Assembly: GCA_025361325.1 (NCBI GenBank)
Contig: JANYAL010000377.1
Coordinates: 1 to 8,554, forward strand
Length of the DNA: 8,554 nucleotides
Reading direction: 5' to 3'
Source of the DNA: Bacteroidota bacterium
GTDB taxonomy: Bacteria > Bacteroidota > Bacteroidia > Chitinophagales > Chitinophagaceae
The notes beneath the pieces were generated by a model that was not told the DNA's origin, did no database searches, and saw only the letters and a list, made by a program, of their open reading frames with translations. The position numbers and the translations under genes are program-made. How positions within the stretch are numbered: the first letter of the stretch is position 1; every line of letters starts with the position of its first letter. Positions 1-7,700 of the stretch are shown piece by piece.

Positions 1-237
1 CACTTCAAAATCGGTACGGCTCAATTTACCTTGTTCCCTGGTGACTTTCACCAGAATTTCATTGCCCATCATCTGGCGGGTGCCTTCCATATAAATAGAC
101 TTGATGGAAATCAGTTTATCCTTGCCGCCACGGGCATCCGTATATTTGTTGATCACTTCATCAACGGTCTGCGCCTGTGCAAATTGGACAAGGATCAATG
201 CCACTACAAATAATCCGAAAATGATTAAATTTCTCAT
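1..237 (-). CDS. LolA-like exported protein (outer membrane lipoprotein-sorting protein family), N-terminal part only
   Basis: The minus strand reads open from an ATG at 237 to the window edge, giving 79 codons that end exactly in frame at base 1; the rest of the gene lies outside. Residues 1-22 form a signal peptide: short basic start (M-R-N), a hydrophobic core and an A-Q-A cleavage site before Gln23. The mature part starts with TVDEVINKYTDARGGKDKL, followed by a strand-like IKSIYMEGTRQMMG. This pattern (an exported protein opening with a short helix ending in GGxDKL, then beta strands about a 'gene product effect on lipids' scaffold) is what I know from Bacteroidota proteins annotated as LolA-like or outer membrane lipoprotein-sorting proteins. 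In such proteins the half-barrel binds lipid or lipoprotein in the periplasm. The exact substrate cannot be told, and the family call rests on only about 55 mature residues. It is divergent from ade, with a 116-bp shared upstream region. Confidence 0.6.
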   Translation of the reverse strand, partial: MRNLIIFGLFVVALILVQFAQAQTVDEVINKYTDARGGKDKLISIKSIYMEGTRQMMGNEILVKVTREQGKLSRTDFEV

Positions 238-265
238 GGTATTTTATTTTGCCTGAAAGATAAAC

Positions 266-273
266 CAAAATTA
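266..273 (-). promoter_or_regulatory. Candidate -7 promoter element for the LolA-like gene
   Basis: The minus strand reads TAATTTTG here, an exact match to the Bacteroidota -7 consensus TAnnTTTG. It ends 28 nt before the ATG at 237, a normal leader length. No clear -33 TTG/TTTG is seen at the expected distance, so the call rests on one element in A/T-rich DNA. In the same intergenic stretch the plus strand offers only imperfect candidates for ade: TTTG at 288-291 with TATCTTAA at 309-316, or TAATTTTT at 328-335. Confidence 0.4.
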
Positions 274-353
274 TGCCGTAAATCTTTTTTGGTTGTCCAT
301 TTAACCATTATCTTAAACCATTTATATTAATTTTTCGCTTAACCAAATAAAAT

Positions 354-1997
354 ATGGGTTCATTTTCCATTCACGGCAATATCGTAGACATTTTGAACAG
401 GGAGATCTATCCGGGCGATGTAAGCGTTGAAAACGGGAGGATTATTTCAGTTCAAAGGCTGCCAACCAGGAACAATGAACCCAAAATCAATAACTATATC
501 CTCCCCGGCTTTATCGACAGCCATGTACATATAGAAAGCTCTATGCTTGTACCTGCTGAATTTGCCCGCCTGGCCGTGGTGCATGGAACCGTAGCGACCA
601 TCAGTGATCCGCACGAGATAGCCAATGTGTGCGGGCTATCCGGTGTGGAATTCATGATAGAGAACGGCAACACGGTCCCTTTCAAGTTTCATTTCGGTGC
701 GCCCAGCTGTGTTCCCGCAACTGAATTTGAAACAGCCGGCGCCGTCCTGACCGCTTCTGATGTAGCGCTTCTTTTGCAGAAAAAAGAGATATATTATTTA
801 AGTGAGATGATGAATTTCCCCGGTGTATTACAGGGTGAGACAGAGGTGATAAAAAAGATCGCCTCTGCAAAGAAGAATCATAAACCTGTGGATGGACATG
901 CCCCCGGTTTGCGGGGTGCAGATGCAAAAAGATACATTGATGCAGGCATTTCTACGGACCATGAATGTTTCACCAGCGAAGAAGCCCTCGACAAATTAAA
1001 CCACGGCATGAAGATCCTCATACGGGAAGGCAGTGCGGCGAAGAATTTTGAAGCACTGGTGGGGCTGATACCGGATCATTATAAAATGATGATGTTCTGC
1101 AGCGATGATAAACACCCCGACAGCCTGGCAGAAGGGCATATTAACAGGTTATGCGCAAGGGCAGTGGCCAAAGGTATTGATGTATTTAAGGTGCTCCAGG
1201 CAGCATGCATCAATCCTGTAGAACATTACAATATGAATGTTGGCCAACTTAGGGAAGGTGATCCGGCCGATCTCATCGTTGTGAAGGACATGGTCGATTT
1301 CAATGTTTTACAAACCTATATTAATGGCAAATTAGTTGCTGCCAACGGGCTTTCAAATATATCATGCGGCCCTACTGCACCTATCAATAATTTCAAGTGT
1401 TCTGAAATTGCTTTACCTGATCTTATCATACGGGACCTTGGCCTGCAGTTGATGCCCGTGATCGAGGCATTGGACGGTCAGCTGATCACGACCAAATCAA
1501 TGGAAGTACCATCTGTACGGGATGAAGAACTGGTAAGTGATATTACCCGGGATATTTTAAAATTAGTGGTGGTGAACAGGTACACCAATGCCCCTGTAGC
1601 GAAAGGCTTTATAAAGAATACCGGGTTGAAACAGGGAGCCCTTGCTTCTTCTGTTGCCCATGATTCGCATAATATAGTTGCGGTGGGTGTTGATGATCAT
1701 AGCCTGTTGAAAGCAGTAAATCTGGTCATCCGGGAAAGGGGGGGTATCAGTGCAGTTTGCGGGAACAAGGAAATGGTATTGCCTTTACCAGTAGCCGGAC
1801 TGATGAGCCATGATAACGGGTATTCTGTAGCAGCGGCTTATACAGCAATTGACCGGATGGCAAAGGAGGAAATGGGTTCACCATTACAGGCACCGTTCAT
1901 GACACTGTCATTCATGGCATTGTTGGTGATCCCTCACATCAAGTTGAGCGACAAGGGTTTGTTCGATGGCGATGCCTTTAAGCTGATTTCAGTCTGA
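354..1997 (+). CDS. ade: Adenine deaminase
   Basis: This 547-residue protein is a full-length adenine deaminase of the amidohydrolase superfamily. It hydrolyses adenine to hypoxanthine and ammonia in the cytoplasm, feeding purine salvage. An N-terminal small beta domain (about residues 1-50) leads into the metal-dependent barrel. Visible metal and active-site elements are the HxH motif H57-V-H59 in [24 protein letters not shown] at 84-94, E151, H182 in VDGHAPGL, H203 in [10 protein letters not shown], and the SDD at 250-252 in [20 protein letters not shown] at 304-310 marks the return to the small domain, and the C-terminal adenine deaminase domain carries HDSHN at 436-440. Length and motif order fit the family, and no key residue is missing. 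The ATG at 354 follows an A/T-rich stretch without a Shine-Dalgarno sequence, usual for this phylum. Its 3' end converges on the lipoprotein gene 17 nt away. The upp gene nearby is a functional partner only in the broad sense of nucleobase salvage. Confidence 0.97.
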   Translation: MGSFSIHGNIVDILNREIYPGDVSVENGRIISVQRLPTRNNEPKINNYILPGFIDSHVHIESSMLVPAEFARLAVVHGTVATISDPHEIANVCGLSGVEFMIENGNTVPFKFHFGAPSCVPATEFETAGAVLTASDVALLLQKKEIYYLSEMMNFPGVLQGETEVIKKIASAKKNHKPVDGHAPGLRGADAKRYIDAGISTDHECFTSEEALDKLNHGMKILIREGSAAKNFEALVGLIPDHYKMMMFCSDDKHPDSLAEGHINRLCARAVAKGIDVFKVLQAACINPVEHYNMNVGQLREGDPADLIVVKDMVDFNVLQTYINGKLVAANGLSNISCGPTAPINNFKCSEIALPDLIIRDLGLQLMPVIEALDGQLITTKSMEVPSVRDEELVSDITRDILKLVVVNRYTNAPVAKGFIKNTGLKQGALASSVAHDSHNIVAVGVDDHSLLKAVNLVIRERGGISAVCGNKEMVLPLPVAGLMSHDNGYSVAAAYTAIDRMAKEEMGSPLQAPFMTLSFMALLVIPHIKLSDKGLFDGDAFKLISV

Positions 1998-2011
1998 CAA
2001 AAAAGTCTGAC
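1992..2011. terminator. Candidate bidirectional hairpin between ade and the convergent lipoprotein gene
   Basis: GTCTGAC occurs twice (1992-1998 and 2005-2011), separated by six A residues. Because GTC and GAC are complementary, the two copies can fold into a 7-bp stem with one central T-T mismatch and an A-only loop. The stem overlaps the ade stop codon (1995-1997) and ends 3 nt before the last base of the lipoprotein stop codon on the other strand. The plus side is followed by GGTTTATTC, a poor T tract, so intrinsic termination would be weak. Two convergent genes with only 17 nt between them need some shared termination, which is the main contextual support. Confidence 0.3.
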
Positions 2012-2014
2012 GGT

Positions 2015-2434
2015 TTATTCGCTTTTGGCTCCGACCACTTTAAGACCTACGCTGTCGGTACCCTTGGGAGCAAAGTATTTAGTCTTGAAATTTGTACTGT
2101 TACCCGGAGCCAGGGATTCATAAATGGTCTCATGATCCTTTTCAAGCAAGGCGCCGGTCTTGCTGTAAAATGACAATTCCAGATCAATATCCTTAAAATT
2201 GCTCACTTTAGCGGTATTGGTAAGAGTGCCTTTAACCACAGTCTGGCCAATGAGATTTCTTTTATCGTGTCCACTTACAGTTAAAAACAGGGATGGGTTC
2301 TTTTTTTCAGTTTCACCAAGGGTCTCTTTGGTCTGTTCATATTTGTCCTTTGTCTTTTCCGGTCCTTTATCATTGCTGTTACAGGCTGCAAAAAAAAGAA
2401 CCGCCATTACACAAACCGGTATAATCCTGTTCAT
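2015..2434 (-). CDS. Small lipoprotein with FxLyD-like beta-sandwich domain
   Basis: Encodes a 139-residue lipoprotein. The chosen start is the ATG at 2434; an in-frame TTG at 2455 would only add seven residues before a complete signal peptide. Residues 1-17 form a lipoprotein signal (N-R basic start, hydrophobic core) with lipobox F15-A16-A17-C18, so Cys18 would be lipidated and the protein membrane anchored. Next comes a polar, charged linker (about residues 19-47, rich in K, E, T). A beta-rich domain follows from about 48 to the end: VVKGTLTNTAKVSNFKDIDL, FYSKTGALLEKDHETIYE and LAPGNSTNFKTKY. The order 'strand-gap-N-T, xFKDIxLxLxFY, xxTIYExLAPGxSxxFK' resembles FxLyD-type domains found in bacterial cell-envelope lipoproteins. 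That resemblance is from memory; the ligand or partner is unknown. It runs convergent to ade and divergent from upp. I see no convincing promoter, only TATTTTAA (2456-2463, minus). Confidence 0.85.
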   Translation of the reverse strand: MNRIIPVCVMAVLFFAACNSNDKGPEKTKDKYEQTKETLGETEKKNPSLFLTVSGHDKRNLIGQTVVKGTLTNTAKVSNFKDIDLELSFYSKTGALLEKDHETIYESLAPGNSTNFKTKYFAPKGTDSVGLKVVGAKSE

Positions 2435-2516
2435 AGAAAATATTTTAGAGTACAATTAAAATACATTTTTGTGAAAGAGTATGTTAAAAATAAGTAGAAA
2501 CTGGTGATTTTTATTT

Positions 2517-2524
2517 TAGTTTTG
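2517..2524 (+). promoter_or_regulatory. Candidate -7 promoter element upstream of upp
   Basis: TAGTTTTG matches the Bacteroidota -7 consensus TAnnTTTG exactly. It would give upp a leader of about 130-140 nt, which is long. No TTTG or TTG sits at the expected -33 position, so the assignment is tentative. Confidence 0.35.
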
Positions 2525-2681
2525 TCAGGCAACCATCGGAAAAAGATTGCACAGGCATGGACTGCAAATTTATCCGGATGAAGTAAAGAATAATTCCGGG
2601 AACCCGTATATCGATAATGAAGGAAATAAAGCCGGTAACTACAAACTTAAAACTACAGAATATAAATGGTCATCAACCTGA
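2520..2681 (+). other. Open frame without a start codon in the upp leader; possible gene remnant
   Basis: Between a TAG at 2517-2519 and a TGA at 2679-2681 one frame stays open for 53 codons and reads like plausible protein, for example LQIYPDEVKNNSGNPYIDN and EGNKAGNYKLKTTEYKWSST. It has no ATG or GTG; the only possible start is a TTG at 2547. It overlaps the first 16 bases of upp in another frame. It could be the decayed tail of a lost gene or simply chance in a leader region. I recognise no family in it. The 210-bp space between the lipoprotein and upp starts holds nothing else I can name. Confidence 0.15.
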
Positions 2682-3316
2682 TTGAACATCATTCTCTGAT
2701 CAGCAACTGGGTGAGTGAATTAAGGGATACCCAGGTACAGACTGACCGTATGCGGTTCAGGCGAAACCTGGAACGCATTGCCGAAGCAGCAGGTTATGAG
2801 ATCAGCAAGAAAATGCCCTGGGTTGAAAAAGAGATCACCACGCCACTGGGTATCAGCACCAATAAGGTCCTGAAGGAACAACCCGTGCTTGCTACCATTC
2901 TCCGTGCTGGTCTCGCTATGCACAATGGGCTGCTGAATTATTTTGACAAGGCAGACAACGCTTTCATCAGTGCCTACCGGAAACATCATATGGATGGTTC
3001 TTTTGAAATAAGGCTGGAATATATGAGCTGTCCTGATATTGAGAACCGCATCCTCATCATAAGCGATCCCATGCTCGCAACAGGTGCTTCGTTGGTAAAA
3101 TCCATTCAATTCTTAAAAGAAGAGGGCAGCATTAAGGAATTGCATGTGGTATGTGCCATTGCCTGTACGGTAGGTATTGAATTCCTGTTGCGTGCTGAAC
3201 CGAAGATAACAATCTGGTGCGGTGACATTGATGATGAGATCACAGCCAAGGGTTATATTGTACCGGGGCTTGGCGATGCCGGTGATCTTGCCTATGGGGC
3301 AAAGGTGCAGAATTAA
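2666..3316 (+). CDS. upp: Uracil phosphoribosyltransferase
   Basis: This 216-residue cytoplasmic enzyme joins uracil with PRPP to form UMP and pyrophosphate (pyrimidine salvage). The length is close to the roughly 208 residues usual for the family. N-terminal TDRMRFRRNLERIAEAAGYE (27-46) corresponds to the family's conserved 'T..FR..L..I...L.YE' region. ATILRAGLAMHNGLL (76-90) is the conserved loop after strand one. The PRPP-binding motif is IISDPMLATGAS at 131-142, and YIVPGLGDAGDLAYGAK at 197-213 is the signature uracil-binding C-terminus. Within these motifs the usual 'D-D-P-M-L-A-T-G' reads S-D-P, and the usual 'GDAGDR' reads GDAGDL; both are tolerated positions as far as I know. The ATG at 2666 has an A-rich upstream context (TATAA directly before it) and no Shine-Dalgarno sequence. 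It is a single-gene unit: the preceding gene is on the opposite strand and the next gene starts 192 nt later after its own putative promoter. Confidence 0.96.
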   Translation: MVINLIEHHSLISNWVSELRDTQVQTDRMRFRRNLERIAEAAGYEISKKMPWVEKEITTPLGISTNKVLKEQPVLATILRAGLAMHNGLLNYFDKADNAFISAYRKHHMDGSFEIRLEYMSCPDIENRILIISDPMLATGASLVKSIQFLKEEGSIKELHVVCAIACTVGIEFLLRAEPKITIWCGDIDDEITAKGYIVPGLGDAGDLAYGAKVQN

Positions 3317-3424
3317 ATGAAATGCTAAGCTGTATGCAGTCTCCATGCACCCTTATGTTATTTTTGATAAATTTAACAGATTGTTCTTCCGGCATTTTAA
3401 ATAATAACCAGCGTGTTGGAGAAA

Positions 3425-3465
3425 TTTCCAATACATTAATCCGGTACCGTAAACTTTCCAATACA
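3425..3465 (+). repeat. Spaced direct repeat TTTCCAATACA upstream of the PorP/SprF gene
   Basis: The 11-mer TTTCCAATACA occurs exactly twice, at 3425-3435 and 3455-3465, with starts 30 bp apart, about three helical turns. The downstream copy ends 19 bp before the candidate -7 element at 3485, so it lies over the expected -33 position, and the upstream copy lies near -63. This geometry would suit a dimeric regulator binding one face of the helix. No regulator gene is in the window, so the role is inferred from spacing only. The rest of the 192-bp gap behind upp shows no clear terminator. Confidence 0.35.
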
Positions 3466-3484
3466 CTGTTTTACAGTTATTCCT

Positions 3485-3492
3485 TATCTTTA
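3485..3492 (+). promoter_or_regulatory. Candidate -7 promoter element for the PorP/SprF gene
   Basis: TATCTTTA matches TAnnTTTG at seven of eight positions and lies 16 nt before the ATG at 3509. The expected -33 position has no TTG but is covered by the second copy of the TTTCCAATACA repeat, which could point to activator-dependent transcription. Confidence 0.35.
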
Positions 3493-3508
3493 AAGTTCTG
3501 AATTTCCC

Positions 3509-4516
3509 ATGATGATAAGAAAATATATTTTTTTGACAGGCATGTTATTACTCGGCCTGATGAGCAAGGGTCAGGATCCTCATTTCTCCCAGTTCTTTGC
3601 TTCACCGCTTACTCTGAATCCGGCATTTACAGGAAAGTTTGACGGGTTATGGCGACTGGCGGTGAATCACCGTGACCAGTGGCCTTCCATTCCCAAAGCA
3701 TATGTAACATCAAGCGGTTCAATTGACTTTCCCATACTTAAGAAGAAAATCCCTGAAAATGATGTATTTGGAGTTGGTATTTCAGGACTCTCGGATGCTA
3801 GTGCCAACAGTATCCTGAAGCTCAATTATGGTTCTGTTTCCATGTCTTACCATAAAGCGCTGGATGAAAATGGTTACAGCACTATCGGTGCCGGATTCCA
3901 GGCAACTTATTCGAGCCTGAGCCTGGATGTGACAAAGCTGACCTTTGAAGACATGTTAACGCAGAATGGATTTACAGGCACAACCTCAGACATATTGACC
4001 AATGGAACAAATCAGAGTTATTTTGATATGAATGCGGGTTTGTTATACTCAGGGTCCACGGATGGGGTGAATAATTTTTACATTGGAACTTCCATGTATC
4101 ACATCAACCGCCCAAAAGTTAGTTTTAAAGACAAGAATTGGTTCCTTAGTGGCCGTATCACCATTCATGGCGGTGGTTCATTACCAATATCTGACCAGCT
4201 GACATTGCATGCTTCGGTCATTCACCAGATACAGAACCAGGCAAGTGAAACAACCATAGGTGCGGCTATTTCTGCCAACCTGAACAATGATGCCGATAAC
4301 CCGTCCAGTGTTTATCTGGGTAGCTGGATGCGCCTGAATGACGCTTTTGTGCCCTATGTTGGGTTAGAGATTGGAGGATTGAGAATCGGCGCCAGTTATG
4401 ACTTGAACATCTCTGACCTGAAAGCTGCCACCGCTTCCCGGGGTGGTTCCGAGATTTCCGTTATTTACATCAAAAAACCGGTAGAATACAAAGGTATACC
4501 CTGCCCAAAATTTTAA
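3509..4516 (+). CDS. PorP/SprF family type IX secretion system outer-membrane protein
   Basis: Encodes 335 residues. Residues 1-21 are a signal peptide (M-M-I-R-K, hydrophobic core, then SKG before Gln22). The mature N-terminus QDPHFSQFFASPLTLNPAFTG (22-42) is the hallmark of the PorP/SprF family. NHRDQWPSIPKAYVT follows, and alternating amphipathic segments through to the end fit an outer-membrane beta-barrel. The C-terminus ends EISVIYIKKP...IPCPKF, a common family ending. Length fits (about 300-350). PorP is a component of the type IX secretion system, while SprF-like paralogues are needed for export of particular cargo, as SprF is for the adhesin SprB. The genome probably has several paralogues, so I give no gene symbol. 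The next gene on the same strand encodes a giant secreted protein, and this pairing suggests a cargo-specific SprF role rather than the core PorP. A second ATG directly follows the first, so the start could be one codon later. A hairpin follows the stop, so the two genes may be separately transcribed. Confidence 0.93.
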   Translation: MMIRKYIFLTGMLLLGLMSKGQDPHFSQFFASPLTLNPAFTGKFDGLWRLAVNHRDQWPSIPKAYVTSSGSIDFPILKKKIPENDVFGVGISGLSDASANSILKLNYGSVSMSYHKALDENGYSTIGAGFQATYSSLSLDVTKLTFEDMLTQNGFTGTTSDILTNGTNQSYFDMNAGLLYSGSTDGVNNFYIGTSMYHINRPKVSFKDKNWFLSGRITIHGGGSLPISDQLTLHASVIHQIQNQASETTIGAAISANLNNDADNPSSVYLGSWMRLNDAFVPYVGLEIGGLRIGASYDLNISDLKAATASRGGSEISVIYIKKPVEYKGIPCPKF

Positions 4517-4522
4517 TGTGAA

Positions 4523-4560
4523 ATGAATCTCAAATTTATTCTACTTTTTGAGGGATTCAT
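4523..4560 (+). terminator. Hairpin after the PorP/SprF gene
   Basis: ATGAATC (4523-4529) pairs with GATTCAT (4554-4560), and the adjoining TCAAA (4530-4534) pairs with TTTGA (4547-4551) past a GG bulge. This makes a 12-bp interrupted stem with a 12-nt loop, starting 6 nt after the stop codon. No clean T tract follows, so it may be a weak terminator or a 3'-end stabilising hairpin that allows some read-through into the downstream gene. Confidence 0.45.
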
Positions 4561-4681
4561 ATTAAGGTTAAAAACAATATAATTATACTGATCTTCGTTT
4601 ACTTAACTACCGAATCCACCTAAGATCCGACCCATTATTTTTACATTAAATCACCTTGAATTCTTACCCAAATTCATATTT

Positions 4682-4711
4682 TTTGTACCTTTAGTTTAGA
4701 AACTATATACC
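4682..4711 (+). promoter_or_regulatory. Candidate promoter region for the large surface protein gene
   Basis: Two overlapping possibilities exist. TAGTTTAG at 4692-4699 matches the TAnnTTTG -7 consensus at seven of eight positions but lacks a -33 partner. Alternatively TTTG at 4682-4685 could be a -33 element with TATATACC at 4704-4711, 18 bp downstream, as a poor -7. Either leaves a leader of roughly 20-35 nt before the ATG at 4739. The rest of the 222-bp gap is A/T-rich and shows only the hairpin at its start. Confidence 0.25.
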
Positions 4712-4738
4712 CCAAAACTCACCCCCAATAATAAAGTA

Positions 4739-7700
4739 ATGAATAAATTTTACCGTTTTTCACTGTCTTTTTTGTTTGCCACTGCAACAATCTCAATCTT
4801 CCTGCCCGGATGTTTCGAAAAGATAAATCCCGGACCTGAAGAAAATGACAGATACGATGGGCCTGATCTGGCCAATCAGTTTGAATTCAACCGTACCAAA
4901 GACCCGGCTACCGGGACAATACCCCAGGGCAGGTTGCTGGATGCCATGTTTAGAACAGAATTGGCAAAAAAAACAGCACTTAATTCACCGGCACATCTTA
5001 CTTTGCTGGGCTGGACTGAAAGGGGCCCTTACCGGGATTCTACTGGGTCATCTAACAACAACACCAGGGCCAATAATGCAATTACCGCCGGACGGGTAAG
5101 GGCTATGATGGTGGATTCGGCGGATGGAACGCACAAGACCCTATGGATAGGGGGTGTAGACGGAGGTTTATGGAAAACCACGGATATAACAGCATCACCA
5201 GCCACCTGGACACTGGTGAACGATTTTCTGAGCAACCTGGCCATATCTGCCATTTGCCAGGACCCGACCGATAACAATATCATGTACTTCTGCACCGGGG
5301 AATCGTATGGTAATTTTGAAGCGGTTCGCGGTGTAGGTGTATTCCGAAGTGCAGACCATGGCATTACCTGGAATTATCTTTCCAGTACAAGTTCTTATAC
5401 CCGTTGCACGCGTATCCTCTGTGATTACCAGGGGAATATCTACCTGGCCAGCCGTTCCGGAATTTTGCGTTCCACTAAAGCCAGCGGAGGGGGTACCTGG
5501 ACAGTCATTACGCCTAACGCATCTCCTAACTCTGACATTTGTGATATGGAGATCAGTTCTACTTCAGTAAACGGCAGGCTTCATATCACCACGGGTATTT
5601 TTTCTACTTCAGCTTACTTTTATACTGATATTCCTGCCACGGTAATATCGTCATCTGGCTGGAATACTCCAACGACACCATTTACTGCTTTTTCGAACAG
5701 AACCGAGATCTGTTGTAATACAAATAATGGCGGAAATGTCCTTTATGCCTTACCCTGCAATAACAGTTACCAGGTACCTACCATTTGGAAATCTACGGAC
5801 GGTGGTGTAAACTGGGCTGCCACAGCTGGCCAGCCAACAAACGGATGGGCGAACGGTCAGGGATGGTATTCCCTATCCTGTGACATAAATCCTGCTGATC
5901 CAAACCAGTGTATTGTAGGTGGGCTTGACAATTTTAAGACCACGGATGGGGGAATAACGTGGAATAAGATATCTGCATGGGTTGGAAATTCGGGACAATA
6001 TGTTCATGCCGACCAGCACAAGATCATCTGGTTTGACGGCGGTAATAAATTATTATTCTCTTCTGACGGAGGAATATTCTATTCTTCTGACGGAGGCACA
6101 ACCATACGGGACCGCAATGCTGGATTGCGGTTGAAACAGTTCTATTCGATCGCCATACATCCCAGCACCACAGATTATTTCCTGGCAGGTGCCCAGGACA
6201 ATGGTGTTCACCAGCTTTTTCAACCCGGCCTTGGAACTTCTGCTGAGGTAACCGGAGGTGATGGGGGATTTGTGGCTATAGATCAGAATGAACCACAGTA
6301 TCAATATGGATCCTATATCTATAATCAATACAGGAGAAGTACAGATGGAGGGGTTAGCTGGTCCTCTGTAAATTTCTCTGGCTCTGCCGGACAGTTCATT
6401 AACCCGTTCGACCTGGATAATATTGCCAATATCATTTATGCAGGGTATTCAGCAGGCCAATACCTACGTTGGAACGATCCGCATTCGGGTACTTCCACCA
6501 GTATAATCAACATTCCAAGTTTCAATGGATCTTCTGTTACCAGCGTAAATGTTTCCCCGTATACGGCAAATCGGGTGTATTTCGGAACTGCTGGCGGAAG
6601 GGTGGTACAGGTGGATAATGCCAACACAGCCTCGCCAACAGATGTAAATATTACTGGGGCTGGTATGGGTGGTTCGGTTAGCTGGGTCATACAGGGAACT
6701 GATGACCAGCATCTGCTGGCCATTTATTCCAATTATGGCGTAAACAATGTTTGGTCAACCACAGACGGCGGCGCTACCTGGACAGGTATTGATGGTAACC
6801 TTCCGGATATGCCTGTAAGATCGGCGTTATTTTTCCCGGGTGACAATACCAAAGCATATATTGCCACAGAAACTGGGGTTTGGGAAACAGATCTTATCAA
6901 CGGAGCTAGCACGATATGGAATGCCAATCCAACATTCCCGAATGTTAGGACCGATATGCTGAGATATAGGTCAAGTGACCGTACAATAGCTGCTGGAACA
7001 CATGGCCGTGGTGTATGGACAGCTACAGTACCAGCTGGAGGCTGTACTCCTGCTTCTATCACTACACAACCTGTAAATGCAACGGCCTGTTCAGGTGATA
7101 ATAGTAATTTTAGTGTTGTTGCAACTGGTACCGGACCACTCACCTACCAATGGCAGGTAAGTACGGCGGGATGTGCCGGGCCATGGAATAATTTGAGTGA
7201 CGGAGGAGTTTATAGTGGTTCCTCCACTGCATCCTTGATCCTTACTGGTGTAACGGCAGGCATCAACGGTTATGGGTATCGTTGTAACGTAACTGGTAAC
7301 TGTGCCCCCCTTACCGTTACTTCAAACTGTGCCACGTTGAGTGTTAATCCTCCTACTTCAATTTCCGTACAACCATCCAACTCAACAGTATGTGTTAGTT
7401 CAAATACGAGCTTCAATATTACCGCTACTGGTACATCTATTTCCTACCAATGGCAGGAGAGCACCAACGGCGGAGGAAGCTGGAACAATATCACCAACGG
7501 CGGTATATATAGCGGTGCCTCCACCAATACGCTCACTCTTACCGGGGTAACCCTGGTCATGAATACTTACCAGTACAAATGCATTGTAACAGGCATTTGT
7601 TCCCCTTTAAATGTTATTTCAATCCCTGCGGTTTTAACCGTCAACGCCAATACGGCCATTACCGCCCAGCCGGTGGGCAGTGCGGTTTGCAGTGGTGCCA

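Noticed and set aside
31..213. Plus-strand 60-codon frame at the window start
   Set aside because: It is antisense to the exported LolA-like gene, which has a clear signal peptide and family pattern.
494..927. Two minus-strand open frames inside ade (494-685 and 682-927)
   Set aside because: They lie wholly antisense to a full-length gene with intact motifs, show no recognisable domain and are best explained as shadows.
2435..2455. TTG at 2455 as start of the small lipoprotein
   Set aside because: It would add seven residues before an already complete lipoprotein signal; the ATG at 2434 gives a normal signal length and lipobox position.
2617..2685. 22-codon ATG frame overlapping the upp start, as a possible leader peptide
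   Set aside because: It has no ribosome-binding context, no run of regulatory codons and no recognisable sequence; a random short frame is as likely.
2720..3461. Three minus-strand frames over upp and its downstream gap
   Set aside because: They have no domain signal, and upp itself is unambiguous on the plus strand.
4739..7051. Large protein as a true sialidase
   Set aside because: Asp-boxes are structural; I see no arginine triad or catalytic Tyr/Glu arrangement that I could assign, so no enzyme activity is claimed.
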